DNA of 64,000 nt from Atriophallophorus winterbourni (Eukaryota; Platyhelminthes; Trematoda; Plagiorchiida; Microphallidae). A model generated the notes under the pieces. It was not told where the DNA came from. It saw nothing but the letters and a program-made list of their open reading frames with translations, and made no database searches. Below are positions 1-14,000 of this stretch, piece after piece. The DNA lies in the NCBI GenBank assembly GCA_013407085.1, contig JACCGJ010011120.1, positions 62,001 to 126,000 of the forward strand, given 5' to 3'. Position 1 is the first letter of the stretch; every line of letters begins with the position of its first letter. Made by a program: the position numbers and the translations under genes.

Positions 1-100
1 TGAAATCCGAAAATTGATTTATGAATTCAACAATATGACAACGGGGTTTACATAGATATAAAGCGGCGATTTGTGTAACTTAAAAGTTGTTTGCTAATGT

Positions 101-314
101 ATGTATGAAAGCACAAGCCTGATCCAGGCAAAGTGCCTCACAGTCAGAGACTGCACATAGGCGAAGATACTGTCAGGTTGCCCAGGCCTAGACAGATATG
201 AGGAAGAAAGAAGAACAGGAAATGGCAGTGAGACTCCAGCCTGTTTCAGCATGCAGCTCACTACCTCTGGCCAATCAATTTAGCACCGTGTTAGCCGCAC
301 AGCGCAAAGTACTG
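101..314 (-). repeat. SINE-like repeat copy
   Basis: Near full-length antisense copy, from tgaaagcacaagcctgat (complement of the 3' tail) to gcgcaaagtactg (complement of the 5' part). The family sense strand starts near ggatgtgcaatcgtgcagta and ends cttgtgctttcatacatac. Confidence 0.8.
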
Positions 315-1253
315 TTAATGTATAGCCCGAAGAATACGTTCAGATTTGGTGTGCGAATCATTAATATCCCTGATTATTCAAAGCCAGAGCACAAACGCTT
401 GGACACGTTTCAACGACCGTTCAATTGCCAGTTGACAAGGTGCATGTGCACGAAGTGAAGGGGAAATGTCAAAACAGAAGGGGTTCAATATCCGTTCAGC
501 TTCTACAGATCAACATCAACAACACTATCTTCATACGCGTTATCCATAGGAAATACAGCACACCGGTAGCAAGTACTGGATGCTTAAATGGCAAAGTAAA
601 AACTTAACTATATGAAAAAGGCGGGAGAGAGAAAAAGTTACAGAGTCTGTAGAAGGGAACGGAGAAACATTGTGATGAGTTGCTTACACCTCGAATGAAA
701 AATACATTTAATCAAGTTTCACGAACGCTTAGAGCGACATCAGCCAGGCAGCCGCGAGCAATTGAACGAGAAATAATATTCCGTATCCGCTTATTTGGCT
801 GTTCACGAATCAGACTTCATCATCAGGCGGGTATTTATGTAAGCCAGTAGCTGAAAGCACATCAACTATAGCTGGTTTCTACGGAAACCGGAAATAAGCG
901 CCAGTCCTACGGGTCACAACGGCTGACAAGGTATTAAAACTGTATAAAACATTTAACGAATCGGCCAGAGCGTAATTTATTGGTGACGTTTCTCGCTTCT
1001 GGCACACAAGCTTCTTCAAGCTAATCAAAACAATTATACCATTACAAAACACGTCATTCTCGTCACCCCAACAACATACTAGATAAAGCAAACACTCCAA
1101 GGAGATACTAGGTGCAAGACGTAACTAACCACTCACCACTAACTAACTGATCGCAGAGACTGCAGTCAAGCAACTTCAGTAGGAGAGATTCCTCGCGGGT
1201 TTCACTTTTATGCATCATAAAAAGCTTTCCTCGTTATTCCACTTGATAACACG

Positions 1254-1465
1254 CACGGGTGTGCAACCGTACAGTACTTCTGTTCTGTGCTGAATTGATT
1301 GGCCATCGGTAGTGAGCTGCATGCTGAAACACGCTAGAGTCTCACTACCATTTTTAATCTATTTCTTATATCTGTCTAGGCCTGGGCAACCTGACAGTAA
1401 TATCGTCCACGTGCAGTCTCTGACTGTGCGGCACTTTGCCTGGATCGGGCTTGTGCTTTCATACC
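1254..1465 (+). repeat. SINE-like repeat copy
   Basis: Sense copy from gtgcaaccgtacagtac to gcttgtgctttcatacca, with the shared block taggcctgggcaacctgaca in the middle. Confidence 0.8.
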
Positions 1466-1851
1466 ACTTGATATGGATGTGTGTCTCAATTGATCTTCAT
1501 CGCGTCTGACGATCTTACCAAACATGATCTCTGTTCGTTCTGATACTTTCGGCCTGACAAGAAACGAAACGTTACCAATAACAAATCTTCATTTTCATGA
1601 ATATGGTTCCACGATCGGTCACAAAGTTGTAGAGAGAGAAAATTAAGTGCATTTCAACGAACAAAAAGCTTGAACTTGATGCTGGTTATGATCTGACAAT
1701 ATTGATTGATTGTATATTTTTATTAATAGTTGGATGCAAAAATGAAGCCAACTATCAAATTGATGTATGCGAATGTGTTTGGATGCCAGAAGGTAAACCG
1801 AAATCTGAGCCAACTGATAACAATTTTTAAACGATCTAACCGATGGCTTAC

Positions 1852-2090
1852 ATGGTATTTGACAGAAAATTGATCTTTGTTCGTAAAACATCCCAAAGGC
1901 TCTCCAAAGAGCCGCTCACGTCAGCCGAATCATCCCCCAGGAGCCCGCAAAATTCCTTCCGAAGCTGTTCCTGGATCAGCCTCGCAGTCTCCAACGAACG
2001 AGCAAGCTCTTCTTGCTTGCGCAGACTATCTGTCAGGTCAGACTGTGTTGTAGCGAGCAGTGTATCCAGCTGGCTTATTTTGTGTGTTGC
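1852..2090 (-). CDS. CLIP1-like: CLIP-170-like exon 12: last coiled-coil exon in window
   Basis: 239 bp, phase 0 in after catag. It probably leaves with two bases at AT|GTAAGC (donor 1851-1846). It codes for HKISQLDTLLATTQSDLTDS, KQEELARSLETARLIQEQLR and, near the end, LWDVLRTKINFLSN. KINFLSN resembles the conserved end of the CLIP-170 coiled coil. Unspliced reading would stop at TAA two codons later, but the donor overlaps that stop, so I expect the protein to continue outside the window. The next exon was not found in bases 1-1851. Confidence 0.74.
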
Positions 2091-5000
2091 CTATGGACGA
2101 AAATTTAACGAGAAGCACGGCTAACAATATAAAATAAATGTGAAGATTGATTAAAATCAATGTGACAAAAAGCGAACCTCTTCATTCCGATGGAGAGCAT
2201 CATCACGCTCATGTTCTAGAGACGTGAGTTTCTCCAACTGTGTACCATTTTCTTCCTCTAGCTCCCGGAGACGAGTACGCAGCTGGTTCATGACATCGTT
2301 ATCCTCATTTGCATCACCCTGGTTGGTTGGACCAGACATTGACAAATCGATTAGCGAGTTATGAGGTCATAGGAGTGTTGAATGTTTTGATTGGCAGGTT
2401 AAAACACAATGTGGTTGGACCAGACACCGAAGGAAGTTCACAGCAGAGAGGGGAAAGAAAGAGGTTAGAAATAAGAGAGAGAGAGTGCATGTGGGAAAGT
2501 ACACGTGTAATATTTACAATGAGTAAAAGTTCAACAGTGATGTGCACACGGCAATCATGAAGGCCCATGGCCTTGAAGCTGTGTGATTGAGAGAGAAAAA
2601 AATAGGATGTATGATTGGCGGCGTGAAAAATACTAAAGCGATAACAAAAATACTCTTGCCCATTTAAACCTATCAAAAGAGTAGGGAAATCGTATAACCA
2701 ATAGTGAAGTGTTGTAGGAACAGAAAATCGAAGTGACAGACCGTGAGAATATGACAGCGCTTACTACCCTACATCATTTTTAACCACTTTCCTAAAATAT
2801 CGGATTATCATATTGCGCGGATTTAAGAGAGAGTACTTGATATGGTATGGCATGATGGTATGAAAGCACAAGCCTGATCGAGGCAAAGTGCCGTACAGAC
2901 AGAGGCTGCACGTGTGCTAAGATACCGTCAGGTTGCCCTGGCCTAGACAGATATGAGAAAGAAAATAGAGATGGTAGTGAGACTCCAGCCTGTTTCAGCT
3001 CACTACCTGTGGTCAATCAATTTAGCACGATGTTAGCCGCAAAACACAAAGTACTGCACGATTGCACATCTGTGCACTTGATATAGACCTGACATTTTCC
3101 TCGGTTAGCATGATCGACACCGAATGCGCAAATTGCAATCGTGCAGTAATTCTGCCGTACACAGACTACACCGTATTCGTGATTTGTCAACGGTACAAGC
3201 TTAGGTCACCCTGCCACTTTAGCCCCTTTCACCATCTGCCCAGACCTAGGCAATCATACGATAGTTTAGCCAACACACAGTCTAAGACTATGTGGGATTT
3301 CGCCTGGATGCAGGTTTGCGTTTCTATACATCAACGGGAACAGAAACATTGGAAGAAAAAAACTAAAGTACAGTAACTGATAAAACTGATGACAGAAGAT
3401 TTACCTGGAGCTCCAACAATTGCCGCTCTGTGGCCTGCAACTTTTCTTCCAGTTTCCGAATCGCTAGGGCTTGTTCCATCACCGTGGAAGAGGTTTTACT
3501 TCTCACTTTGTCGAGTTCCGAGGTCTGCAATGGTGATTACAAAGACGGAATTGATTTGAAAGGAAACGGACACACTCGGTACATGCACGAAAAGCATACA
3601 ACAGCAGTGGAACCGAGGTCTGCAATTACGTATCGCTTTCAGCATACAACGGCAAAAGCATGCTAAAGCATTATTCCGCTGATAACGAGTCAAAATTTCT
3701 TTCTTTCTTTCTTCTTTCATTTACAATCTAAGCCATAACATGGCATGGCATGAAAGCACAAGACTGATCCAGGCAAAGTGCCACACGGTCTGAGACTGCA
3801 CGTGGGCGAAGATACTGTCAGGTTGCCCAGACCTAGACAGATGAGAAAAGTGTTTCAGCATGCAGCTCACTACCGATGGCTAAACAATTTAGCAGTGTTA
3901 GCCACACAGCACAGAAGTACGGTACGATTGCACATCCGTGCAAAGTGCAGCAAAGTCAGAGACAGCACGTCGGCTAAGATACTGTCAGATTGCCCAAGCC
4001 CAGACATATACGAGAAATAAAATAGCAATGGTAGTGAGACTCCAGCATGCAGCTCACTACCGGTGACTTAGCCCGGTGTTAGTCGCACAGCGCAGAAGTG
4101 TTGTACAATTGGACATCCGTGTACAATATATATAGTTGATGTCGTGTTATCATTGATTGGGCAAAGTGTTTTTCCATTGTGGAGGTGAGTGCTAATCACG
4201 AGCCTCAGTATGATATGCAGAACACAAACCTCCGAGACAGCACAAGAGCAAGAAGATTTGAAACGACCGGCGACCACTATCGGGTATCGGAAGAATTGCA
4301 TGAGAATGTTACGAGCGATAACAGGCGTGTAAACGAGTAGATGAACCACATCGGCCGCTATCAAACGATATGCAATCCGCCAAGATCGGTCAAAGAAGTC
4401 AAACGTGCTGAGGCTGAGAATTGAGCCAACAAAGCAGAACAAAGTGACGACCAGTATAGGCATGGTGAAGACAGAGTTGTGGTAAGGTGATTTTCCCTTA
4501 TAACGTGCACGTATGCGTGTATTAAAGCACAAGCGTGGATCCCTGCAAAGTACCGTACAGTAAGAGACTGCGCATGAGCTGAAATAGTGTCAAGTTGCCC
4601 GGCCTAGAAAGATGTAAGGGAAAATCAGAAAATGGCAAAAAGGCCACAGCGTGTTTTCGCATGCAGCTGAGTAAATTTAGCAAATGAATTAAACACGGTG
4701 TTACCAGCGCCGTCCAGAAGTACTGCACAATTGCATAATTTTGCAAAGCCCTTATAAAATGGCATGATAAGATGCCGTCCAGGAAAACAATAAATAATAA
4801 AGACAGGAAACAGAAAAACAACGAACGAACAACAGGCATAAATAATTAAAGATTTAAAATGGAAACATGAATGATTTACTCTTTCTAATGATATCTGCTC
4901 GTTGCAATCGTTGTCAAAAATACAGCACAAAATTAGATTCCTCGATTAGCATAAGTTAAGAGCTCCTTGAATAAAAACTGAGTCTTAAGCTAGTAATATC

Positions 5001-8000
5001 CACATGATGCATGTCGATAGCACATCGCTCTGGAAAGAGATTAATACCACCCACAGGAAAACTAGATAGAACACTCAGGAGGACTTACTCGAAGTAGAAA
5101 CTGAACAAGAACGGTAAAATAGAGCAACGTTATCGCTTGCATGTAGCGTTGTTGAACGCCATTGAAACGCTACCGAACCTCCCATAAGATCGAGTTATAG
5201 TCCATCGAGATCGCGATGGAATTTCGCTATAAATTAGCAGTTCCATATGGCAAACAAGTCTGTCGTGTCAAACACCACCCAAGTAAGCCGCTAATAAACA
5301 TGTTGGTGGTCTATTAACTAAGAGAGTGAAGATTTGCTCTAAACATCAATGCTTTGATCGAAAATCAGCTTGCTCCTCACGAGAAGCGTCCTGCAGAATA
5401 GGAGATAGTCCTATAAGATTTCAACCAACAAATTAGCCTCCGCTGGAATGAGTGAGCAGCATTCTCAATAGTTGCCACACGCTTCTCGAACTGCTTGTGG
5501 ACTGAAATCAGTCGACCTTCATCCCACGACGAAAACAATAACTCGGCCACCAAAACCTATGAGAACGATTGGAGCTCTACTCAAACGATTGCAAATGATA
5601 ATTATCGAAACATATAAAGCAATTATTCGCAAACGCAGGTAGCCAAAGATACAACATGATTTAAACCATGACTCACAAGATCTGATATCCTGTTTGTATA
5701 GCAGATCAATTTTTCGGAAGATTTTGCGTCAGCTTCCGACAGTTGTTTTTTCAATTCGTTGATAGAACTCTCGAAGGCTGCTGTGGTTGCGGACATTGCA
5801 TCCTTTAAATCGCTGCATTCCTTGCGTGAGGCGAGTAATTCCCTGAATGCGAATGACCAATTTTGTTTTTAGTTACGCATTTGAAAAAGGCCAACGGATA
5901 CTAAAAGCGGTGTAACGAATTGTGTGAAGCGATAAAAAACCGGGAAACGAGCTAAAACTGCGATAATTTCAATATCGTATTAGATTGGGAAAGTTAATTA
6001 ATTCTTGATAATAGGAGTGGAGCAAGTTCGGCTGCTTTAGATGTACGCAGACAACCATGCATAATTGATAAATTAATGCACACAAAATAGCAGTACGGGG
6101 AACGTGCTTAAACCAGACCGCGAAACACCAATGTGTGAAATAGTTGGAAAAAATACAACTACAGTTAGTATCTTATTCAGTGGGTACAATCATGTTAAAT
6201 GCACCTGAGTTCTCGTGTGACAAGCAGAACACTAACCTCCGACCAAACACAATGGTAGAAAGCACCAAAAAGACCGAAGAAAATAATCGCAAACCCAGGA
6301 AAACCCGGGTTTCCGAGAATTTGCAATTATTCGATTGGCAAACTGTTTGGAATCGGAAGCAAATGGAGAACATCCGCAGCTGTTGAAGGGTGTCAAGGTT
6401 GGTCAAATGATCAGGGTTTGAAGTACACCGGTTGGCACGAAATCGATTGACCAATCAGTCGAAGTGACAACCAACAAATACTGGGAGAGGAGTTTGTTCT
6501 GGTTACAAGAGAGACGTGTGGTTTATTTTCAGTCTGGTCCGTAGTAAACACATGACCAGTTGGCGAAAGGGAGGTAGAAACCTTTCGTTTCTAGAGTTGT
6601 CGTTTAAGCACATGTAGAAGACAGTGCACGTCATTGACACAAACAAACAGACGTTTACTGGGCTCGTAAAACGGAATTTATGGGATGCAAGTACCAGATG
6701 CTCGCAAGTTAAAATGGGAACGAAACGCACGAAAATGTTAGTTTGGATGTAAAATGCGTTAAGCGCGGAGTGCATCTGCCCCGGTGGGTTGCAACCCATC
6801 TAATAAAATTATGCACCTATGGTGTGTAGCAAAAAATGCATCCAGCAGAGCATGTCTGACTTAGATGTCTAGCATGATATGATGACATGAAAGCACAAGC
6901 CTGATCCAGGCAAAGTGCCGCACAGTCAGAGACTGCACATGGGCTAAGATACTGCCAGGTTGCCCAGGCCTAGACAGATATGAAGGGGAACATAGAAATG
7001 GAAATAGAAATGGATGTCTTACATAGAAAAGGGAGTGTTCATAAGGTTAAATAGCTACCACGAAAGCAATTTTCGTAAACCAACTATCGTGGTATTTCTT
7101 GACATCCGAGCGGCATTCGATTCAATCGATCGTGAAAGTCTTTGGAACTGTCTACTGAGACATGGAGTGCCCGAGAAGTATGTTTGGATCTTGAAAGCAT
7201 TATATTGCCAAACTTCGGGCAGGGTTCGAGCGTACGGACAATTGTCGTCCTCGTTCAATATCTCCAGCGGGGTGCGGCAGGGCTGCCCTATCTCGCCGTT
7301 CCTTTTTAACTTCGCGATCGACGATGTCCTGAGAAAAGCTTTAGCTGGCCTGGTGGGCACAGGTGTTGAACTTCTGCCGGGTGAGCGAGCGACCGATCTA
7401 GAGTATGCCGATGACATCGCACTTCTGGGAGATGACCCTCATATAATGCAACAAGCCCTGGACCGCCTGGCACTTGAAGCTTCAAGGTATGGCATGTGCT
7501 TTGCGCCTAACAAGTGTAAAACACTTACCCAGGATTGGAGCGGCTCTCTTCCAAACCTAACTGTGTGCGATGTCAATCTTGAATTGGTCGACAGCTTTGT
7601 TTACCTTGGCAGTTGTATCTCCGCTGGAGGTTGTGTCGAGGACGAGATCTCACATCGTGTTCGCAAAGCGGGTGCAGCGTTTGCTAACCTTCGCCACCTG
7701 TGGCGTCGACGCGATGTTTCACTCCATACTAAAGGCCGAGTGTACAACGCAGTGGTGCGTGCTACACTCCTTTATGGCTGCGAAACCTGGTCTATCCGAG
7801 CGGAAGATGTCCGTCGGCTTTCTGTTTTTGATACCCGTTGCCTGCGTAGAATTGCTCGCATTCGGTGGCAGCATCGTGTTACAAATATAGATGTCTGCAA
7901 GCGGGTGTTAGGACCAGGTGGCCACGGACTGAGAGAAATGCTGATGCTTGCTCGCTTGCGATGGTTGGGACATGTTTTAAGAATGCCTACTCACCGTTTA

Positions 8001-11000
8001 CCGTACCGCGCCTTATTCGCAGAGCCTAACAGAAGCTGGGAGAAAAGATCGGGTGGCCAGTCCATGACGTGGCGCGTTGGGATGAAGAAACTCACCGTAG
8101 CGCTAGGCTCAGTTGGGCCCATTCGTTTGCCTGGGTGGGGTCCAAAAGCTCCACCTAATAGTTGGCTGGAAACCTTACGCGATATGGCTACAAACCGAAG
8201 TCAGTGGCGCCAGTGTATTTTATTATGTGTGTCATAATTTTTTTATTCGGTATTATTTTTTTGTGCTTTTTGTGCATTTGCTTTTGCGTATTCCGCTTGC
8301 CTGCTTTCCCTTCTCCACGCGCTTGCTTATCTGCTTTTCCTGCTTCGTATTGCTTGGCCCTTTGTCTGGCTCCAGACTTGTGCAGATGATGATGATGATT
8401 TTCTAATTGAGTAGATTGTGCACGGGTGTGCAATCGTGCAGTACTTCGCGCTGTATGGCTAACACCGTGCTAAATTGATTGGCCAGGGGTAGTGAGCTGC
8501 ATGCTGAAACAGGCTGGAGTCTCACTACCATTTCCTGCTTTTTTTCTTTCTCATATCTGTCTCGGCCTGGGCCACCTGGCAGTGTCATAGCTCACGTGCA
8601 GTGTCTGACTGTGCGGCACTTTGCCTGGATCAGGCTTGTGCTTTCAGACCAGATACCAGAGAATTGAGTAGATTGGTTAAAAAAATTTGAAGATTGTAAC
8701 AAAAAAACGTCGATATGCACATGACCAGATTAATGGATTTTTCAACTCTGGGATACGAGAAACACATGAACCATTTCGATGTATTATAGAAGAGAGTGAG
8801 TGAGCTCATTAACACCATCTTCCGCCAGACAAAGCAACAAAAAGCAAGAAAAGCAGATTAACAAACGCGTAAAAAGAAAACAGGCCAGCAAAATATGCAA
8901 ATGCGTTGTGGAAATTTCACAATGTAATCAGCCGCTCTTACTTTGAAGCAGTAGATAACTGTGCATTTAGGTCTGCCAGCTGCTTCTCATAGTCTGCAGA
9001 AACCGTTTCGAGAACATCCACTTGGCGTTTCAATGCGCTTTCCGTGATCTTTTCGCGATCAGCAAGTTCGCGCCGGAGCCGCTCTATTTCCGCGTGGTAC
9101 GATAATTCTCCACTCGTCGGAGACGGTGGAACCGAGGTTTGAGAAACCAAATTGACTTGGTGCAGCGAAGATTTCGATGGGGATCCGACTTTGGCGTCCT
9201 AAATCGTGAACAATGCAGTATGGTATGAATGGTATGAAAGCAAAAGCCTGATCCTAGCAAAGTGCCGCACAGTCAGAGACTGCACGTAGGATAAGATACT
9301 GTCAGGTTGCCAGTCCTAGACAGATATGAGGAAGAAAAAGAACAGAAAAGGGTAGTGAGACTCCAGCGTGTTTCAACATGCAGCTCACTACCTCTGGCCA
9401 ATCAATTTAGCACGGTGTTACTCGCACAGCACAAAGTACTGCTGTGAGTAAAGACGAGAATAGTGTGGGGGTTTATAGGAAAGGTAAGTCGTGCGTCAGC
9501 CTTAACAGGCAGATGCATTCACACGCAAACCTTGTTTACCAATCTTCCACCGTTTTAAGGCATGCGGATCCTAGTCGTGCTATCCCTAGATGAGGACTGT
9601 ATACAGCAAGAAACCGGTCGTAGGATGTGTGATGGAAATGCGCGCAAAGTAGGATTTTCGATTTGGTAAAATATCCTTGGTAAAAATATGTAGCGAGATT
9701 AAAGATGGAGTGCGAACCGAAGGAAATTCGTTCACGGATGATTGAGCGGTAAAAACACAATGACAAACGTTGCTGTGTTAGGCTATCATACAAATTTGCG
9801 TCGTTCATGAAGTCTGTGGTAGACACAGTATAAAGCATCGATAGGACTACTTAAAAATATACAAGCTTTAATCAATAAAAAATATGCAAAATTCCAGATG
9901 GAGGTGTATAGATGTGAAACAACATTGTGACATGAAATTGCGAACAGTTCACGTTCATTCGGCGCGATTTACGGCTCGCATGCGCCCAACAACACGCTAG
10001 ATGATTCTATTAATGCCGGACGGTTCATTTTGCAATTATTTCCCACCGAGGTCATTGACAGTTAATAGTTCAATCCATTGGTAGACAACACGGTTGGCGA
10101 ACTGTAGCACTAGTTCAACTCAATTGGCATTCAGATCGCTGGTGAATTCAAAGCCTAATTCGTCGCGAGTTTGAACACATGACAAAACGAGAGGTGAGTA
10201 ACTTAAATGAAATCGTGGAACTTTACGATTAGCAATATATGGTCAAACATAAAAGGTGCATGAGCAAGGTAACGACTCAAGCCAATAAATATTTATAAGT
10301 ATTTAAATATTGTAGTGAGAAAACGTATCTCGGAATAAAACCATGTAATCATCTCAAAATTACGTCAAAGACATAGAAAGCTACGAGACTTAACTCGGTT
10401 GAATATTTCCGAGCAGACGAAATCGTTCACTAACGGATGAAGAAAGTATGATATTATCTAATGGAACAGCATAAGTAAGGTAAATATTACATACATACAT
10501 GCATACATACATACATGCATACATACATACATACATACATACATACATACATACATACACACATACATCCATACATACATACATACATACATACATACAT
10601 ACATACATACATACATACATACATACATACATACATACATACATACATACATACATACATTCATACATACATACATACATACATACATACATACATACAT
10701 ACATACATACATAGGTTTTTGACTTAGGACAGTTGGTTAAGTCAGCAAAAGTCATCAATGAGTGCAAGCAAGAAATACGCACTCTAGTATCAGGTACGAC
10801 TCGATCCAACGCTTCCTCCAACTCGTTGGCTTTCAGCAAGGTTTGTGTACTCTTTTGCATGCATGACGAACCCGACTCTCCGGTTTGAACCGCTGATACC
10901 GTGTGCGTAACGTCCATCGCAGTAGCTTTCGATTCGTTCGAAACGGGAGCAGTGAGTTTCCCGGTTATTAATTTGTTTATTTCTTCGCGTGCATGCGCTA

Positions 11001-14000
11001 ACTCAGCCTCGACACGTTCGTTCTTTACACGGGCGACCAAGAGGGCTTCTTCCAACTCAAATATTTTTGATTCATCGTCAGCGTTCACTGATTCTAGCGT
11101 GGCCTTGTTAATATTCTCTTCTTCCATTCGAAACTGCAAATCTTCCAAAGTTCTGCGAGGGTTTAGAAATCGAGGATAACACATTTATTAAGAATCAACC
11201 GATTGTTTCACGTACGAGAAGAGAAGTTTAGTTTTTAAATGATATTGGTATGCGCAAAACGGCAATCAAATGCTTGTCAAATCTCGACATTACCTAGTGA
11301 AAGCTTTGAGACCGAATCATGAAAACTGATAGGAGTTATCGATTTCGATAAGACCTACAGCCGAAAGGACTTTGCGTGCAAAAACATAACTGATTAAGGG
11401 CGACGAAGCAGAAAGTGAAGCACATCCGATAGTTAATGACATACATCAACAACACGGTTGTTGGCGATATGTATAAGTGTGAATGAAGAAAATAAGATTT
11501 GTAGTTTAACTGGAAAGCTCGATAATTTTATGAAACACCGCTACAACATTTAAATAACGTTACCGACCATATAGTGTGGTGATCACATTCCCATCACTTA
11601 CACACTACAACCGATTTCTGGAGCCTTGAGTGCTTGGCGAGGAATCACTTTGTGATTCTGTATTTGAACACCATGGTTCCTTGTATTTAACAGTGGTATT
11701 CAAGTATACATTTGTTTAACGTTTGCTACCGTTACGGCGTTAACCCTTTGTCTACTGACGGTAACTCTATTTACCACCTCAAACAAGAAGTCGATTGCTC
11801 AGTAGCTCCCGTCGGTACCTTCAGTCAGCATCGGATTGCACTTGTCAGGCGGCGACTGGCATCTGATCCATAAAAATTATTCACCTGTTTTATTTATACC
11901 ATAATTAAGCCGAATAACACAAAAATATCATAAAATACGTAAATCTATTACCGTAGACAAAGGGTTAAATAAACCAATATCTCCCAAATCACCCCATGGA
12001 GCTGTAATATCATATGGTGAGTATCATGAACAACTAATTGCTTAGGCTTTTTGTTTTCCAGTAATCGTTCCGAGCGACCAGTTTATATTATTTGAATCCT
12101 CTCCATTAATGCATTGGTCCTTAGTTATAGAAGCAGCAGTAAGTGATTGATTGTCGATGCGTTTGGATAGGATGACACGGCGATTACATTAAGATGGTCA
12201 ACCCAACGACTAGTTTAAGCAGGTTTCAAGACAATTGACAATGGCATTGCATCTCATTTCGCCACGTGATATTCATACCGCTTATACTTACGAGAATCCA
12301 CGGACTGTTAAAAACAAATTTACGGTGAAAAAACGGAGGCTGTCTGATTGAAATCGAGGAAATGGACTACCTTTTGTGGTCACTCTTTAGAATGTTTATT
12401 TTTGGATCTAGAAAAAATCGACGCATGCTTAGAAACTCACAAGTCTGGAGACAGACAGTGCCACACAGTCATCGAATGCACCTGTCAGGTTGCCCAGGTC
12501 AAGGAAGATATATGAGAACAACAATCGAAATTAAACTGCACGCGACTGATTGTCTGTGAAAATCAATTTTACCAACAGTCGCTTTATGAGGAGACAGCAC
12601 ATCCCACTGCACCAAGTTATTGATCGATCATTAGACTGTGCCTTGTAACCTTTCCAAAAAAGAAATGCAAAATATGCCAGGCAAAATGGGTTCGAACGTG
12701 ATACGCAGATGCTGGTCGGGTATCGTTATTGGCAAACGATTTTATCAAGTCGCGTGATAAGTTTTCAGCCAGAAACGATCGTTATTTTACGCTTTTTTTT
12801 CTTTCTCAGTCCCAACAACGAAATAAATATTCCCGAGAAACTGTATGATACCGCTTCAAACAACTTGGATGAGACCCAAAGAAACCGGTAATCGACCCAC
12901 ACGAAAGTGGAGTGCATTCGATAACAATCACCTACACGCACACAGCACGTGTTTAGGATAGACAGATTTTAAAACCGCTAGCAATATACATCACACTTGA
13001 ATCAAACAATGTTTGTCGACAAGGATTGTCATGCGATAAAATGACAATCGATTCGCACTCGAAACACATGACGCTAACCAAACATGATTCTTAATGTGAA
13101 GCTAGTCGAAGCAGCATGTTAATCTGTCACCGCGTAGACTGGAACCTAGAAACATGTGCCAGTTGTTGTTAGACGTTTCCTCATCAAGTTAGATGATATC
13201 ATCAGCAAAACTTCTTTCGAAGTGACTCGTAATTGGTATTCATTAGTCCGTTCGCCATCACTCCCGGCGGTTGGTGGAATTCACATTTTACATTCTTCTC
13301 CATCGAGTCTTTCATTGGTCCATAGGTTGCCTGTCGTCGAATATATATTTCGGATAGCACGAAATGATCCGACCAGGAGAACAGTGACTAATATAGTCGC
13401 CAAATATCACATATTTCTGGGCAATGCAGAACACCATTTCAAGGAGAGGAAGAGCAAATTGTAAAATGCGTACACGCTAGACTGCACATGAATTAGAACC
13501 TAAACAAGTGCCCATAGACAGGACTTGGCACAATTCATAAGTGGGTGCGAACCGTGGGGATAGCGTAGTTAAGGTCGGATCGAAGGTCGGTCGAAACCTG
13601 TGTGAACAACGCAATACAAGATTGAACAGAGAACGCAACACGGCCCCCAAATAGACTTAACGAAATCCTACTCCTCCCTTACGGTTTTATGGCAATGTAC
13701 GAAGCTTATTCATTACAAATCACAAGAACAAGGGTATTCAGTACGAAGTACAAAAGCACAAGCCTGATTCAGGCAAAGTGCCGTAGTCAGCGACTGCACG
13801 TGGGCGAAGATACTGTCAGGTTGCCTATGGTGTTCAGAGCATTACTTCAAACTGACGAGCCATAAACCGTGACTGAGTAGGGTATCATGTACAGGTCTTC
13901 GTGTGTAAAATAGGCTATTCATCGTTAGGATAAGATTAATAATAGCTAAAAGCTCTGTGCTTCTGGTCATAGCAGCTTTGGGCATAATTGTGTGCTAATC

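Larger units (their letters stand above)
1..1851. other. intron sequence of the CLIP-170-like gene with two SINE copies
   Basis: No exon was recognised here. SINE-like copies lie at 101-314 (minus sense) and 1254-1465 (plus sense). The rest (315-1253 and 1466-1851) is A/T-rich sequence in which I see only short chance frames. The next CLIP exon may be further left, outside the window. Confidence 0.6.
4741..6883. other. CLIP intron sequence around exon 9
   Basis: Apart from exon 9 (5677-5842), the possible microexon and the open stretch at 5350-5556, no conserved coding or named repeat was recognised. The frames at 6144-6454 and 6503-6799 on either strand show no family signature and overlap each other, as shadows do. 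Confidence 0.5.

Noticed and set aside
1843..1852. TAA just after KINFLSNTM as the natural end of the CLIP-170-like protein
   Set aside because: A GTAAGC donor overlaps it, the family continues to zinc knuckles after this motif, and no polyadenylation context is evident.
101..4740. CRISPR-like or tandem array from the frequent similar blocks
   Set aside because: The blocks are dispersed, 80-240 bp long, in both orientations, with target-site duplications; this is an interspersed retroposon family in an animal genome.
5350..5556. An additional CLIP exon (VLVAELLFSSWDEG)
   Set aside because: Acceptor and open frame are plausible, but no usable donor restores phase 0 to the next exon, while exons 9 and 10 already join in phase.
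10390..10727. Long Met-Tyr-Val-Cys and His-Thr-Tyr-Ile repeat proteins on both strands
   Set aside because: They are translations of the (CATA)n microsatellite; only the upstream part of the minus frame (CLIP exon 7) is coding.
13156..13464. 102-codon plus-strand frame as a gene
   Set aside because: No start context, domain, repeat relation or splice support; it lies in a CLIP intron.
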